Shown: positions 34,304 to 42,912 of the stretch, piece by piece | Layout: each line of letters begins with the position of its first letter | Numbering within the stretch: the first letter of the stretch is position 1 | NCBI RefSeq assembly: GCF_947286155.1 | Contig: NZ_CAMYPD010000016.1 | Coordinates: 1-53,382 of the forward strand | DNA: 53,382 nucleotides | Reading direction: 5' to 3' | Origin: an uncultured Tessaracoccus sp. | Lineage (GTDB): Bacteria > Actinomycetota > Actinomycetes > Propionibacteriales > Propionibacteriaceae | Notes under the pieces: model-generated | Seen by the model: only the letters and a program-made list of their open reading frames with translations | What the model was told of the DNA's origin: nothing | Database searches by the model: none | Made by a program: the position numbers and the translations under genes

Positions 34304-34945
34304 ATGCAGTCCACTGTCAGCCTAGGTCGTCGTCGGTTCTTTGTCATCTGGTCGTTCGTGATGCCCATCCTCATGGCGATCCCTGTTGGTGTCGGGTTTT
34401 TGTTCCCGCAGCTGCGCATGGCGGCGATGATCGCAGCGATCGTGGCGACACTGGTGGTCGGCCTCATCTGTTATGGCGCGACCACCACACGGGCGCTGTC
34501 CAAGTGGGTGCTGGGTGTGCTGCTGATTCTTTCCATGGTGCCGTTCATGCTCGGTGCAGGTGAGCTCGGCCCGAACCTGGCCCTGGAGAACGCTGGTGAG
34601 CCCGTCGAGGTGCGGGTGACCGAGATCGATCGTGAAGAACGACCTCCGAGTGGCAACGACTCGAGCCCCACCGTCACCTACACCTATTTTTTCGAACGTC
34701 TAGACGGCGGCCCGGATCCCGGCGTCATCGTGTACCGCGATGACGGCGGTTACGACGGACTGGTCGAGGGTTCCACAACCATCCTGCTCGTTGACCCGAC
34801 TGGTCGCCTCGAGTCTCAATTGCTGAGCGAGGTTGACAGTTCGTCGTCGCTGGGAATGCTGGTCTTCGGAGTGATCGCAACCGGCGTGACCTGGGCTATT
34901 GGTTGCCTTACCTACGGGCCGCGTGTGCGCCGGATGAACACCTAG
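34304..34945 (+). CDS. Membrane protein of unknown function
   Basis: 213 aa from ATG 34304, chosen for GAGAGGAAAG eight bases upstream; the open frame extends back to 34217 without support. Three N-terminal helices (FFVIWSFVMPILMAIPVGVG, MAAMIAAIVATLVVGLICYG, KWVLGVLLILSMVPFMLGAG) are followed by an outward beta-rich domain of about 90 residues. That domain (VEVRVTEIDREERPP ... TYTYFFERLDGG ... STTILLVDPTGRLES) looks like the DUF3592-type small soluble fold. A final helix (LGMLVFGVIATGVTWAIGCL) closes the protein. No operon partner. Confidence 0.7.
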   Translation: MQSTVSLGRRRFFVIWSFVMPILMAIPVGVGFLFPQLRMAAMIAAIVATLVVGLICYGATTTRALSKWVLGVLLILSMVPFMLGAGELGPNLALENAGEPVEVRVTEIDREERPPSGNDSSPTVTYTYFFERLDGGPDPGVIVYRDDGGYDGLVEGSTTILLVDPTGRLESQLLSEVDSSSSLGMLVFGVIATGVTWAIGCLTYGPRVRRMNT

Positions 34946-34961
34946 CGAGGGCGCACCTCCA

Positions 34962-35080
34962 CCCGGTGGTTGAGCAGCCCGCCACACCACAGTGGTTGAG
35001 TAGCCCGCCGAAGGCGGCGTATCGAAACCCCACGCACGGAAAGGTAGCTCGATATGGCGACTTCGTCGCCTACTCAATGA
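34962..35080. repeat. REP-like repeat cluster
   Basis: Three units: a fragment CCGGTGGTTGAGCAG (34963-34977), a full unit GGTTGAGTAG...TATCGAAACC (34994-35029, inner stem CCGCCGAAGGCGG), and an opposite-strand unit TCGATATGGCGACTTCGTCGCCTACTCAATGA (35049-35080 region). The same ends appear at 31678, 36351-36569 and 53144-53382. Confidence 0.8.
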
Positions 35081-35136
35081 GCGAGGCTCTGTCCGCTGAT
35101 GGAGCCGAACCCGACGTCTCCAACAACATCGATGAA

Positions 35137-35328
35137 CTACTCACACCAGCGGCACGCCAAAGAGGTCCAACTCACCGGATGAACTGCTGCACCAGACACC
35201 CTGGGACTGAGACAAGTTCCGGCGTTCCCGGCCGAGATAAGATTTTTGTACCTATCTGGAAATACAAGAACCACCTCGCCCAACGAGGTAAGGACAAGGG
35301 CCAAGGCAAGTAGCTTCACTGCTCTCAT
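35137..35328 (-). pseudogene. Decayed second copy of the YiiX-like secreted protein gene
   Basis: The frame reads MRAVKLLALALVLTSLGE, then VVLVFPDRYKNLISAGNAG, then GAAVHPVSW. These align with residues 1-17, 74-92 and 188-196 of the intact protein at 30900-31529 (MRATRLLTVVLGLTLLGG, GVILVTPDRYKHLIPTGHAG, GPAIHPMEL). So two internal segments of roughly 55 and 95 codons have been lost. The catalytic His is changed (GHAG to GNAG) and the Cys region is gone. The upstream 85 bases, including the ribosome binding region and the palindrome, also align with 31530-31615. Clearly non-functional as an enzyme. Confidence 0.82.
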
Positions 35329-35389
35329 GCCCCGGTCCTCACTGATCACGAAGTATGCTACGGAGCCTCCTACGAACTGCAGGCCGTAC

Positions 35390-35415
35390 CGACTACCTAC
35401 TTTCGTAGATAGTCG
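35390..35415 (-). promoter_or_regulatory. Second copy of the CGACTACCTAC palindrome
   Basis: CGACTACCTAC-TTTC-GTAGATAGTCG, one mismatch relative to the perfect copy at 31590-31615. It stands the same distance upstream of the decayed gene (ATG at 35328) as the intact copy does of its gene. Conserved better than the coding part. Confidence 0.6.
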
Positions 35416-35490
35416 CAATGTCGAGTGTGGATGCACCCCACACACAGCTGCTCAAACCGCTTCGAAACCGCGAAACCGTGGTCTCGTCGG

Positions 35491-35952
35491 TCACTCGCCC
35501 GTGATCGCCAGCACCACTATTGGCTCCCCCACAGCGAGCCACGCCTTGGCGTGCCATGCGCCATCCGAGAAGAATTGATCGAGCTGCTGCGAGGCCACGA
35601 ACGGCCCCTCCGGGGCACGGGAACGAACCGCGTCATGGAGGTCATCAGGCAGCCCCACCTCATCAGCTGAGACCGCTCGTGCTGCGACCGCCGTTGCATC
35701 GTCCAGCTCAACCACAGCATCGATCCAGTACAGGGTTGGCCCGGGAACCCTGGAATCACCGAGTGTGCCGCTCGTCCAACTCGCGGCAGTAGCGCCTGCC
35801 AGCTTCGGTAAGCGTCGCACAAGTGGTTCGAGATCGTCACGCAACACACCATCGCCTTGTTTCTGCATGGGTTCCTCTTTCCTCGAAGGTGCGCAGCCCA
35901 CCATTGCCAAGGCGCCGAGAATGATCCATCGCCGAGGGAGCTTCCAAGACAC
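35491..35952 (-). CDS. Small lipoprotein of unknown function
   Basis: 153 aa from GTG 35952. This start has AAAGGAAG eight bases upstream and opens a signal peptide (SWKLPRRWIILGALAMVGC) with lipobox MVGC; a longer frame to 36093 has no support. The mature domain is small and mixed alpha/beta, with TLYWIDAVVELDDATAVAARA and a C-terminus FFSDGAWHAKAWLAVGEPIVVLAITGE. No family recognised. It is on the same strand as, and upstream of, the decayed YiiX-like copy, so it may belong to the same duplicated module. Confidence 0.7.
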   Translation of the reverse strand: MSWKLPRRWIILGALAMVGCAPSRKEEPMQKQGDGVLRDDLEPLVRRLPKLAGATAASWTSGTLGDSRVPGPTLYWIDAVVELDDATAVAARAVSADEVGLPDDLHDAVRSRAPEGPFVASQQLDQFFSDGAWHAKAWLAVGEPIVVLAITGE

Positions 35953-36350
35953 GTTCAATGCTTCCTTTCTTTGTTGTAACTGAGGAACATCGGGGTGGTT
36001 AAGCCTATAGACAAGGTGACAGTTCACTTTCTCGAGCCGAGCGAGTCGAAACCTTATAGTTGCCATGCCTTCTCTAACGTGAACGCTAGCCAAACTCCAC
36101 GGCTGGTGTCCGTCAATGGTCGTTTGCCGTTTCTCTGCCTCAGGATCGCACGGCTGTGAGCCTCGCCTCCTACCTGAACCTGAATTCTGCCTGTTTTGCC
36201 ATCTAAGCTACGGCTTCTGCAACTCATGCGACGTCGTTACCAAGGCGCCCGCGGCAACTAACCCAATATCCACACGCGTTTGCTCAGGAGGGCATTTTTC
36301 CCTTGTTTTGGGAAACCCATGTGAGTATTGGGTTGGTTTCGTGAGGCGTC
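35953..36350. other. Gap with a loose inverted repeat
   Basis: No gene is supported. AACCCAATA (36260-36268) and TATTGGGTT (36326-36334) are perfect 9-bp arms 57 bases apart, with CCC/GGG pairs inside. The segment is less G+C-rich than average. It leads into the REP cluster that starts at 36351. Confidence 0.45.
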
Positions 36351-36569
36351 TCGATACAGCAGCTGCGCTGCCTACTCGACGGTCGGGGTTGCCCGGCGGT
36401 TGAGTAGCGAGCGCAGCTCGCGTATCGAAACCACCTCGCTGCATCTCGATACGGCGACTTCGTCGCCTACTCGATGGCCGGGAAAAGTGCGGCCGTCGCC
36501 TACTCGATGAGCGGGTTAGGGGCCGTCGCCTACTCGACGATCAGGTGACCACCCGGTGGTTGAGCAGTA
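36351..36569. repeat. Dense REP-like repeat array
   Basis: At least six full or partial units in both orientations: TCGATACAGC...GCCTACTCGACGG (36351-36382), GGTTGAGTAGCGAGCGCAGC with TCGCGTATCGAAACC (36399-36433), TCGATACGGCGACTTCGTCG with CCTACTCGATGG (36446-36477), two GCCGTCGCCTACTCGA fragments (around 36491 and 36522) and GGTGGTTGAGCAG (36555-36567). The array ends directly before the kinase stop codon at 36573. It probably also serves as the transcription end of that operon. Confidence 0.85.
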
Positions 36570-36572
36570 AGC

Positions 36573-37757
36573 TCAACCGATGCGGTGGCCGGGGGCGCCC
36601 GCGCCGGTGATCAGTGTCGAGCCTTGGCACGCGCCAATCGCGGCGTGGTATCGCTCGAGCCAGTCATCGGCGAAGGCCTCGGCGTCGGCGGCGCGCACGA
36701 GCGCCCAGACGCTGCCACCGAAGCCCGCACCGAACGACGAAGCCGCCGCGGCCCCACCGCGCAGCGCCGTCTCGACGAGCGCCTTCGTCTCCGGAATCTC
36801 GTTCTCCAGTCCGATCACCGCAAGCGCCTGCGATTCGGCGCACAGCGCGCCGAACTCGTCGACGTCGCCTCGCTCCAATGCGTCGAACGCTCGGGGCACA
36901 AACTCCCCAGACTCGCGCACGAACTGCGTGAGCCGACGTCGCTCGTATCCAACCGCAGTACGGGCGAGGATCTCGTCGGGGCCCACTCGCTCCAACACCT
37001 GCTGAACGCTCGAAGCCTCCGCACCGGTACGCTCATTCCAGTTCGCCAACCACGAGCGCAGCGTGGCCGGGCCGCGGTTGTACAGCTCTCGCGCAGCCCC
37101 CGTCTTTTCTGCTAGCACGCCACTCACGCCGACGACGAACACCCACCCGTCGGGCAGAGAGACCTGCCCCAGCTTCGACGTCGGGTCGAACTGCACGTAC
37201 GACACTTTGCCTGCGGTGCTCGCCAACATGCCGGTGTGGTCGAGCGAACCGCCGCTCGTCCCCACGCCTGCCGCGCCGGCGAGATCCCCGTAGCGTCCGC
37301 CGTTCTCAATGGCCGCCAAGTATCCGGCCAGCGCCATGCGGTCGTCGCAATGGGTGCGCCACGGCTCACTCTTCGTGAATCCAGACATGTCGGCGAGGGT
37401 GAGCGCCACGGAACTGAGCAACGCCGAGGAGCTGCTCATGCCCGATGCCGGCGGGAGATCCGCCGTGATCGTGAGCGACGCCGGCGCCACCGGCCCGAAG
37501 TTCGAGGTTAGCCGGTCAATGACCGTCTGCACATAGTGTCCCCAATGCCCCGGCGGCAAGGCCGGGGACACTCCAGCGTGCAGCTCCACCACGTCGTTGG
37601 GGAACACCGACGTGCGGGCGCGCACCCCGTCGCCGCCCGGCTCCGCTTCAGCGGTGACACCGCGCTCCACCGCGCACACCAACACTCGCCCGCCGCCATA
37701 ATCGGTGTGCTTGCCGAGCACCTCGATACGGCCGGGAACCCACCACCCTGCGCTCAT
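36573..37757 (-). CDS. GHMP-family sugar kinase, galactokinase-like
   Basis: 394 aa. Phosphorylates a sugar at C1 (family knowledge). Motif 1 is GRIEVLGKHTDYGGG, motif 2 (ATP phosphate loop) LPPASGMSSSSALLSS, motif 3 GAGFGGSVWAL, and the catalytic Asp is in GGSLDHTGML. In galactokinase motif 1 reads GEHTDY; here K16 replaces the Glu that contacts the sugar C6 hydroxyl, so the substrate may not be galactose. Last gene of a three-gene operon with a nucleotidyltransferase and a phosphomutase, overlapping the former by 4 bases. No galT or galE is seen nearby. Confidence 0.82.
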   Translation of the reverse strand: MSAGWWVPGRIEVLGKHTDYGGGRVLVCAVERGVTAEAEPGGDGVRARTSVFPNDVVELHAGVSPALPPGHWGHYVQTVIDRLTSNFGPVAPASLTITADLPPASGMSSSSALLSSVALTLADMSGFTKSEPWRTHCDDRMALAGYLAAIENGGRYGDLAGAAGVGTSGGSLDHTGMLASTAGKVSYVQFDPTSKLGQVSLPDGWVFVVGVSGVLAEKTGAARELYNRGPATLRSWLANWNERTGAEASSVQQVLERVGPDEILARTAVGYERRRLTQFVRESGEFVPRAFDALERGDVDEFGALCAESQALAVIGLENEIPETKALVETALRGGAAAASSFGAGFGGSVWALVRAADAEAFADDWLERYHAAIGACQGSTLITGAGAPGHRIG

Positions 37758-38545
37758 AGGCGCACGTGGAACTCGGCCAGCCGGCGCTCCACCTCAGCGA
37801 TATCATCGCGGCGGGACAAATCCAGCACGCCACCCGCGAACGGAACGACAGCCACGTCGTCGAGCAAGGCCACCGCGTCCACGATCTCGTACTCCCCACG
37901 CGCCGACTTCGCAATGCGCCGGCAGGCGTCGAAGATATCCGGGGTGAACGCGAAACAGTTCATACTCACCAGCGCATGCGGCCCCGCAGCTTCCACGACG
38001 GCGGCATCGGGCTTCTCGACGATGGAGCGCAGCCTGCCCTCCGATTCGTCGATGAGCGCAAACGCGGCGATCCGTTCCTCCGGAATATTGCTCTGCTCCA
38101 CCAGCGCGCTGCGGTCGAAACCGAGCAGCGCGTTACCGCCCCGCTCAGCCAGGGCACGCAGACCGTCAGCTGGGTACAGGTTGTCGCCGTTGACGACGAT
38201 GCAGCCCTCACCCGCTACGGCATCCGCAGCGGCGGCGACTGCATCAGCGGTGCCCAGGGGCTCCTCCTGCACCGCGAATGCCACGTCAAGGCGCTGTGGC
38301 CGCACCTGCTCGAAGTGGGCACGGAACTCGTCGTGATCCGGCGCGACGACGAGCACCGCGCGGCGAATCCCGGCGTCGGCCAAGGCGGAAAGCGAGTAGT
38401 CGACGAGACGGTGCTGGCCAATCGGCATGAGCGCCTTGTAGCCGGCAGACGCGGCCGCGCGCTGCGCGTCGCTTAGCTCGCCACTGCCCTCAGCACGCAT
38501 GCGGGTTCCAAGGCCACGGGCCAGAACAACTGCGGTGGTAATCAT
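37754..38545 (-). CDS. Sugar-1-phosphate nucleotidyltransferase
   Basis: 263 aa, NTP_transferase fold. Signature VVLARGLGTRMRAEG replaces the common LAAGxGTRL; downstream KALMPIGQHRLVDYSLSAL, the metal-binding VVNGDNLYP, and the product-side SMNCFAFTPDIF. Converts a sugar 1-phosphate and an NTP to a nucleotide sugar and pyrophosphate (family). The base and sugar are unknown. It overlaps the genes on both sides by 4 bases, so it is expressed together with the kinase and the mutase. Slightly shorter than GlmU/RmlA-type enzymes. Confidence 0.82.
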   Translation of the reverse strand: MITTAVVLARGLGTRMRAEGSGELSDAQRAAASAGYKALMPIGQHRLVDYSLSALADAGIRRAVLVVAPDHDEFRAHFEQVRPQRLDVAFAVQEEPLGTADAVAAAADAVAGEGCIVVNGDNLYPADGLRALAERGGNALLGFDRSALVEQSNIPEERIAAFALIDESEGRLRSIVEKPDAAVVEAAGPHALVSMNCFAFTPDIFDACRRIAKSARGEYEIVDAVALLDDVAVVPFAGGVLDLSRRDDIAEVERRLAEFHVRL

Positions 38546-39957
38546 ACGAGCTCCAAGTGTTCGGCGACGGCGTGCGCGATGGCGTCTGCTTCGTCGCGGG
38601 TGGGCATTTCAGCAAAGACTCGCAGCACGGGTTCGGTGCCGGAGAACCTGATCGTGGTCCAGCCGCCGTTGGTGAAGTACACCTTGCAGCCGTCCTCCCA
38701 GCTGATGTGGTCGACCTCGTGGTCGAATGCGGGAAGGTCGTGGTCGGTGAAGACGCGCTCCTGCAGCGCTTCCTTCCGGCTCGGGGTGAACCCGTAGGCT
38801 GCCTCCACCATGACGAGCTCTCCGTAGCGTTCGACGAAGTCCGCATACATCTCGGACAGCTTCTTGCCCGACGCGGCGACCGCTTCGACGAGCAAGCTGC
38901 CGGCGTGAATGCCGTCCTTCCCGGGGATGTGCCCGCGCACGGTGAGGCCGCCAGAGGATTCGCCGCCGATGACGGCGTTCGTCTCCGCCATCTTCGCGCT
39001 GATCCACTTGAACCCCACCGGCACCTCATAGCACTGTTGCCCGTGCGCCTCAGCCACCCTGTCGAGGAGGTGGGTGGTGGACATGTTGCGCACCGCAGGG
39101 CCTTCCCAACCCTTCTGCGTGACCAGGTATTCATACAGCAGCACGAGCACCTGGTTAGGCGTGAGGTAGTTACCCTTGTCATCGATGATTCCCAGACGGT
39201 CGGCGTCGCCGTCGGTGGCGATGCCCATGGCGGCACCGGAATCGACGACGGCGCGTCGCAGCGAGTCCAGGCTTCCGGCAGCCGGCGACGGCATGCGCCC
39301 GCCGAACAGCGGGTCGTGGCGTTCGTTGATGACGTCCACCTCGCAGCGGGCCGTGAGCAGCACGGTCTGCAGCGCGGTCTGCGCGACGCCGAACATCGGG
39401 TCCAGCACGATGTGAAGGTGCGCGTGGCGGATCACGTCGAGGTCAAGGCTGTCCATGATGGCGTCGAGGTACCAGTTGATCGACGTCTGCACCGTCACCA
39501 GTTCGGAGGCCTTCGCCTCGTGCGGTTCGACGCTGCGCACGTCGTCTTCGGTGAGGGCGTTGCATTCGCTGGCCAGCTCGTCGGTGATGGCGAGCTCTGC
39601 GTCGCGCCCGCCTTCGGTGAAGAGCTTGAACCCGTTGTAGAGGGCCGGGTTGTGGGATGCTGTGACAGCCAAGCCGTACGCGCAGCCCTTGTTGCGGACG
39701 GTCCACATCCCCATGGGCGTGGGTACGGGGCGTCCGATCACCGTCACCGGAATGCCGTTGGCGACGAGCACCTCGATGGCCCACCACGCCGCGACGTCGG
39801 AGAGGAAGCGACGGTCGTAGCTGATCACGAGCCCCCGGTCTACCACGCCTTCGCGGTGCATACGATTGCTGAGCCCCTGTGCCAGGAGCCGAATATTTGC
39901 CCGATTGAATTCATCGCCGATGATGGCCCGCCAGCCACCGGTGCCAAACTTGATCAT
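38542..39957 (-). CDS. Phosphohexomutase (phosphoglucomutase/phosphomannomutase family)
   Basis: 471 aa, four-domain alpha-D-phosphohexomutase. The phosphoserine is S101 in TASHNP, the Mg loop is DGDADRLG, the sugar-binding loop is GGESSGG and the phosphate-binding loop is RFSGTEPVLR. It starts MIKFGTGGWRAIIGDEF, a form seen in the bifunctional PGM/PMM group. It interconverts hexose 6- and 1-phosphates, which feeds the nucleotidyltransferase encoded next. First gene of the three-gene operon; the ROK regulator gene lies 120 bases upstream on the same strand. Confidence 0.92.
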   Translation of the reverse strand: MIKFGTGGWRAIIGDEFNRANIRLLAQGLSNRMHREGVVDRGLVISYDRRFLSDVAAWWAIEVLVANGIPVTVIGRPVPTPMGMWTVRNKGCAYGLAVTASHNPALYNGFKLFTEGGRDAELAITDELASECNALTEDDVRSVEPHEAKASELVTVQTSINWYLDAIMDSLDLDVIRHAHLHIVLDPMFGVAQTALQTVLLTARCEVDVINERHDPLFGGRMPSPAAGSLDSLRRAVVDSGAAMGIATDGDADRLGIIDDKGNYLTPNQVLVLLYEYLVTQKGWEGPAVRNMSTTHLLDRVAEAHGQQCYEVPVGFKWISAKMAETNAVIGGESSGGLTVRGHIPGKDGIHAGSLLVEAVAASGKKLSEMYADFVERYGELVMVEAAYGFTPSRKEALQERVFTDHDLPAFDHEVDHISWEDGCKVYFTNGGWTTIRFSGTEPVLRVFAEMPTRDEADAIAHAVAEHLELV

Positions 39958-40007
39958 GCCCAGCCAATCTTCCCGGGCTCAGCCTGTGCAGCCTCCACCC
40001 GCCATTA

Positions 40008-40024
40008 GGTTTAGATCTTGAACC
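40008..40024. promoter_or_regulatory. Candidate ROK operator between regulator and phosphomutase operon
   Basis: GGTTTAGATCTTGAACC is an imperfect palindrome (GGTT...AACC, AGATCT core), A+T-richer than its surroundings, 51 bases upstream of the phosphomutase start. ROK repressors bind sites of this kind. The assignment rests on position and symmetry only. Confidence 0.35.
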
Positions 40025-40077
40025 AAATGTAGCGCACGACAGTACATCATGTCTGCATTCGAGACGAAATCACGCAC

Positions 40078-41316
40078 CTACGTTGCGCGCACCACCGTCG
40101 GGTCCCGGAACACCCGCTCGAGCGCCATCACTGCGCCGCCCCTCGCCGCAGCCTGCAAGCCGTGCCCACACGTCGTGACGTCGACGTGAGTACCGGGGTC
40201 GATGCTGGCCTGATCGAACCGTCGCTGCAACACCGGCACCAGCAGCTCTCCGAAGTAGCCGAAGTAACCACCCAGCACGAGCACCTTCGGATTGAACAAA
40301 TCGACGACGCTCTGCAGCCCGCGCGCCAGATCCTCGGCAGTCTCCCCCGCCGCCGATGCGATAGCCTCATCACCCGCCTGCATCTGCGCCCGAAGCTCGT
40401 CGAGCTGCTCTCCGAGCGAACCATCGGGGCTCACGTTGATACCGGCTTCCGCCAACCGGCGGCAAAACGCTGGCCAGCCGACGGCGAGCTCCAAGCAGCC
40501 CCGGCGCCCGCACGGGCAACGCGGCCCGTCGGCATCCAGCGTGGTGTGCCCCAGCTCGCCCGAGTACCCAGCGCCTCCGCGCAGGAGGCGCCCGTCGGCG
40601 ATCACGCCAAGGCCAATACCCGCCCCACCGGTGACGTGCACCAGGTCGCGCACATTCCCGTCACGGTGGTCGACAAGGGAGCTCAGCGCGGCGAGTTTCG
40701 CGTCGTTCTCAATGTAGATAGGCAGCGCCCCGTCGAGCTCGGATGCAAACGACGGTGCCACCGGCGCGTCGGTCCACCCCAAGGCTGGCGCCAGTCGCAC
40801 CGTGCCGCGCTGATAGTCGATGAGCCCGGGAGCAGCCAGTGTGCAGGCCGCTACCGGGGCGTCCAGTTCGTCGAGGACGCGGCGTACCAGCTCGGCGGCC
40901 TCACGTACGACGCCCTCCGCGTCGCCGGGGTCCGCGGAAAGCGCCACCGTGTGTTCCACCACGGGTTCCCCGACGAAGTTCACCACTGAGAGAGCCAGAT
41001 GGTGCTGTGCCAGTTCGATGCCCAGGCCGCGGGCACCGTCGGGGCGGAGCCGAATTTCGATGCCAGGGCGCCCCACGCGTCGGTGATGTTCGACGTCACC
41101 TTCCTCAATGAGACCCACACCGGCGAGCCCGGCGATGACGTTCGTGATGGTGGCCTTCGACAGCCCTGTCTCGGCAGCGAGTTCGGCCCTCGAGCGTCCG
41201 CCATGGTCGCGGAGATACCTCAGCACCAAGCCGAGGTTGGCGGCACGCATCTGCGCGTGCCCGATCGGTCGCTGATGGCCCGCGTGCGGAATTCCAAAAC
41301 CGTGATGTTCGTCCAT
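40078..41316 (-). CDS. ROK-family transcriptional regulator
   Basis: 412 aa. N-terminal winged helix (GLVLRYLRDHGGRSRAEL then AETGLSKATITNVIAGLAGVGLIEE) joined to an actin-like ROK sugar-sensing domain. The ROK zinc site is CPCGRRGCLE, preceded by YSGELGHTTLDADGP; the sugar site includes IYIENDAKLAAL and GAGIGLGVI. XylR/NagC type. It probably controls the downstream phosphomutase-nucleotidyltransferase-kinase operon in response to a sugar or sugar phosphate; the ligand is unknown. ATG 41316 follows a TAGTAA at the leaderless distance, a weak sign. Confidence 0.9.
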   Translation of the reverse strand: MDEHHGFGIPHAGHQRPIGHAQMRAANLGLVLRYLRDHGGRSRAELAAETGLSKATITNVIAGLAGVGLIEEGDVEHHRRVGRPGIEIRLRPDGARGLGIELAQHHLALSVVNFVGEPVVEHTVALSADPGDAEGVVREAAELVRRVLDELDAPVAACTLAAPGLIDYQRGTVRLAPALGWTDAPVAPSFASELDGALPIYIENDAKLAALSSLVDHRDGNVRDLVHVTGGAGIGLGVIADGRLLRGGAGYSGELGHTTLDADGPRCPCGRRGCLELAVGWPAFCRRLAEAGINVSPDGSLGEQLDELRAQMQAGDEAIASAAGETAEDLARGLQSVVDLFNPKVLVLGGYFGYFGELLVPVLQRRFDQASIDPGTHVDVTTCGHGLQAAARGGAVMALERVFRDPTVVRAT

Positions 41317-41409
41317 GATGCGTTACTACCTACGTCGTGCCCACAAAGGCCGTGGGGCCGCATCCCGGAAAGACAGGGGTGCAGCCCCACCAGGGCTCTC
41401 GTGGGTTTC

Positions 41410-42912
41410 TTACTTCTGCATCGTGTCGGTCTCGAGGAACCGGGTGTGGAAGTCGAAGGCGTGCGCAAGATCATGCGGGGTTTGCATGGTGCCGGCCTTC
41501 TGGTTCGCCATGTCGACGTACTCCTGCAGGAGCGGACGGAAGTCCGGGTGAGCGATGGAGATCATCTTCTCGACGCGCTGCTTGGGCGCGAGGCCGCGCA
41601 GGTCGGCGTACCCGTACTCCGTGATGACGACCATCACGTCGTGCTCGGTGTGGTCGATGTGCGACGCGAACGGCACGATCGCGGAGATGGCACCGTTCTT
41701 GGCCTCCGACGGGGAGATGAACGACGAGATGAAGGCGTTGCGGGTGAAGTCGCCCGAGCCGCCGATGCCATTCATCATGCGCGAACCTGCCACGTTGGTG
41801 GAGTTCACGTTGCCGTAGATGTCGGCTTCGATGAGGCCGTTCGTGGCGATCAGGCCGAGGCGACGGATCACCTCGGGGTGGTTCGACACCTGCTGCGGGC
41901 GCATGACGATGTGCTCGCGGTAGAAGCCGGCGTTCTCGTTCATCCGCTCGGCATATTCGGGCGAGAGCGAGAACGACGTCGCGGAGGCCACAGACATCTT
42001 GCCGGAGTCGATCAGGTCGATCATGCCGTCCTGGATGACCTCGGTGTAGGCCTGAATGTTCTCGAACTTCGAGTCGAGGAGGCCTGCCATCACGGCGTTC
42101 GGCACGTTGCCCACGCCGGACTGCATAACGTACTGGTCGTACTTGAGGCGCCCAGCGGCGACTTCACCCTCGAGGAAGTCGAGGAAGTGGCCCGCGATCT
42201 GCTTCGACGTGTCGTCGAGTGGCTTGAACGGTGCGTTGCGGTCGGGAGCGTCCGTTTCGACGACGGCGACCACCTTCGACGTGTCAATGTCGATGTAGGG
42301 GGTGCCGATGCGCTGCCCGGCTTCGGTGATCGGGATGGGCTTGCGGCCGGGAGTGTTGCCGATGCGGTAGATATCGGCCATGCCCTCGAGGTTCTCGGAC
42401 TGCCAGGAGTTGACCTCGATGATGATCTTCTCGGCGGAGTCGAGGTATTCGACGTTGTTACCCACACCAGACGAGGGGATGATGTTGCCGTTTTCGTCGA
42501 TGCGTGTGGCCTCGACGATGGCGACGTTCATCTGGCCGAAGAATCCGTAGCGCACCTGCCAACCGGCGTGCGAGAGGTGCACGTCGTCGTAGAGAATCTT
42601 GCCCGCGTTGATGCCCCTACGCATGACGGGATCAGACTGGTAGGGGGAACGGAAGCGCACCGCGTCGGCCTCGGCGAGCACACCGTCGCAGTCGGGCGCG
42701 GTGGAAGCGCCGGTGAAGACGTCGATCTGGAATTCTCGACCTGCCTCGTGCTCAGCCTTGGCGCGGTTCGCGATGGCGGTGGGCAGGGCCTTGGGGTAGG
42801 CGGCGCCGGTGAATCCGGACAGGCCGACGCGATCACCATGGTTGATGAACTGGGCGGCCTCGTCGGCCGACATGACCTTGCCGCGCAGGTCGGCGTTGTC
42901 GATACGGGACAT
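41410..42912 (-). CDS. Acetyl-CoA hydrolase/transferase-family CoA transferase
   Basis: 500 aa, Cat1/Ach1 class I CoA-transferase. ATG 42912 has AAGGAG nine bases upstream. Landmarks: NHGDRVGLSGFTGAAYPKAL, GASTAPDCDG, the active-site Glu in VVITEYGYADLRGL, and GSRMMNGIGGSGDF. Enzymes of this family act as succinyl-CoA:acetate or propionyl-CoA:succinate CoA-transferase; in propionic fermenters the latter closes the Wood-Werkman cycle. Which one this is cannot be told from sequence. Monocistronic, diverging from the AcuI-like reductase gene. Confidence 0.88.
   Translation of the reverse strand: MSRIDNADLRGKVMSADEAAQFINHGDRVGLSGFTGAAYPKALPTAIANRAKAEHEAGREFQIDVFTGASTAPDCDGVLAEADAVRFRSPYQSDPVMRRGINAGKILYDDVHLSHAGWQVRYGFFGQMNVAIVEATRIDENGNIIPSSGVGNNVEYLDSAEKIIIEVNSWQSENLEGMADIYRIGNTPGRKPIPITEAGQRIGTPYIDIDTSKVVAVVETDAPDRNAPFKPLDDTSKQIAGHFLDFLEGEVAAGRLKYDQYVMQSGVGNVPNAVMAGLLDSKFENIQAYTEVIQDGMIDLIDSGKMSVASATSFSLSPEYAERMNENAGFYREHIVMRPQQVSNHPEVIRRLGLIATNGLIEADIYGNVNSTNVAGSRMMNGIGGSGDFTRNAFISSFISPSEAKNGAISAIVPFASHIDHTEHDVMVVITEYGYADLRGLAPKQRVEKMISIAHPDFRPLLQEYVDMANQKAGTMQTPHDLAHAFDFHTRFLETDTMQK

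Noticed and set aside
36351..36569. REP array considered as a CRISPR array
   Set aside because: Units vary in orientation and spacing, have internal stems and no unique spacers of constant length; no cas genes nearby.
38557..40008. 483-codon plus-strand frame opposite the phosphomutase
   Set aside because: Antisense shadow of a gene with complete phosphohexomutase motifs.
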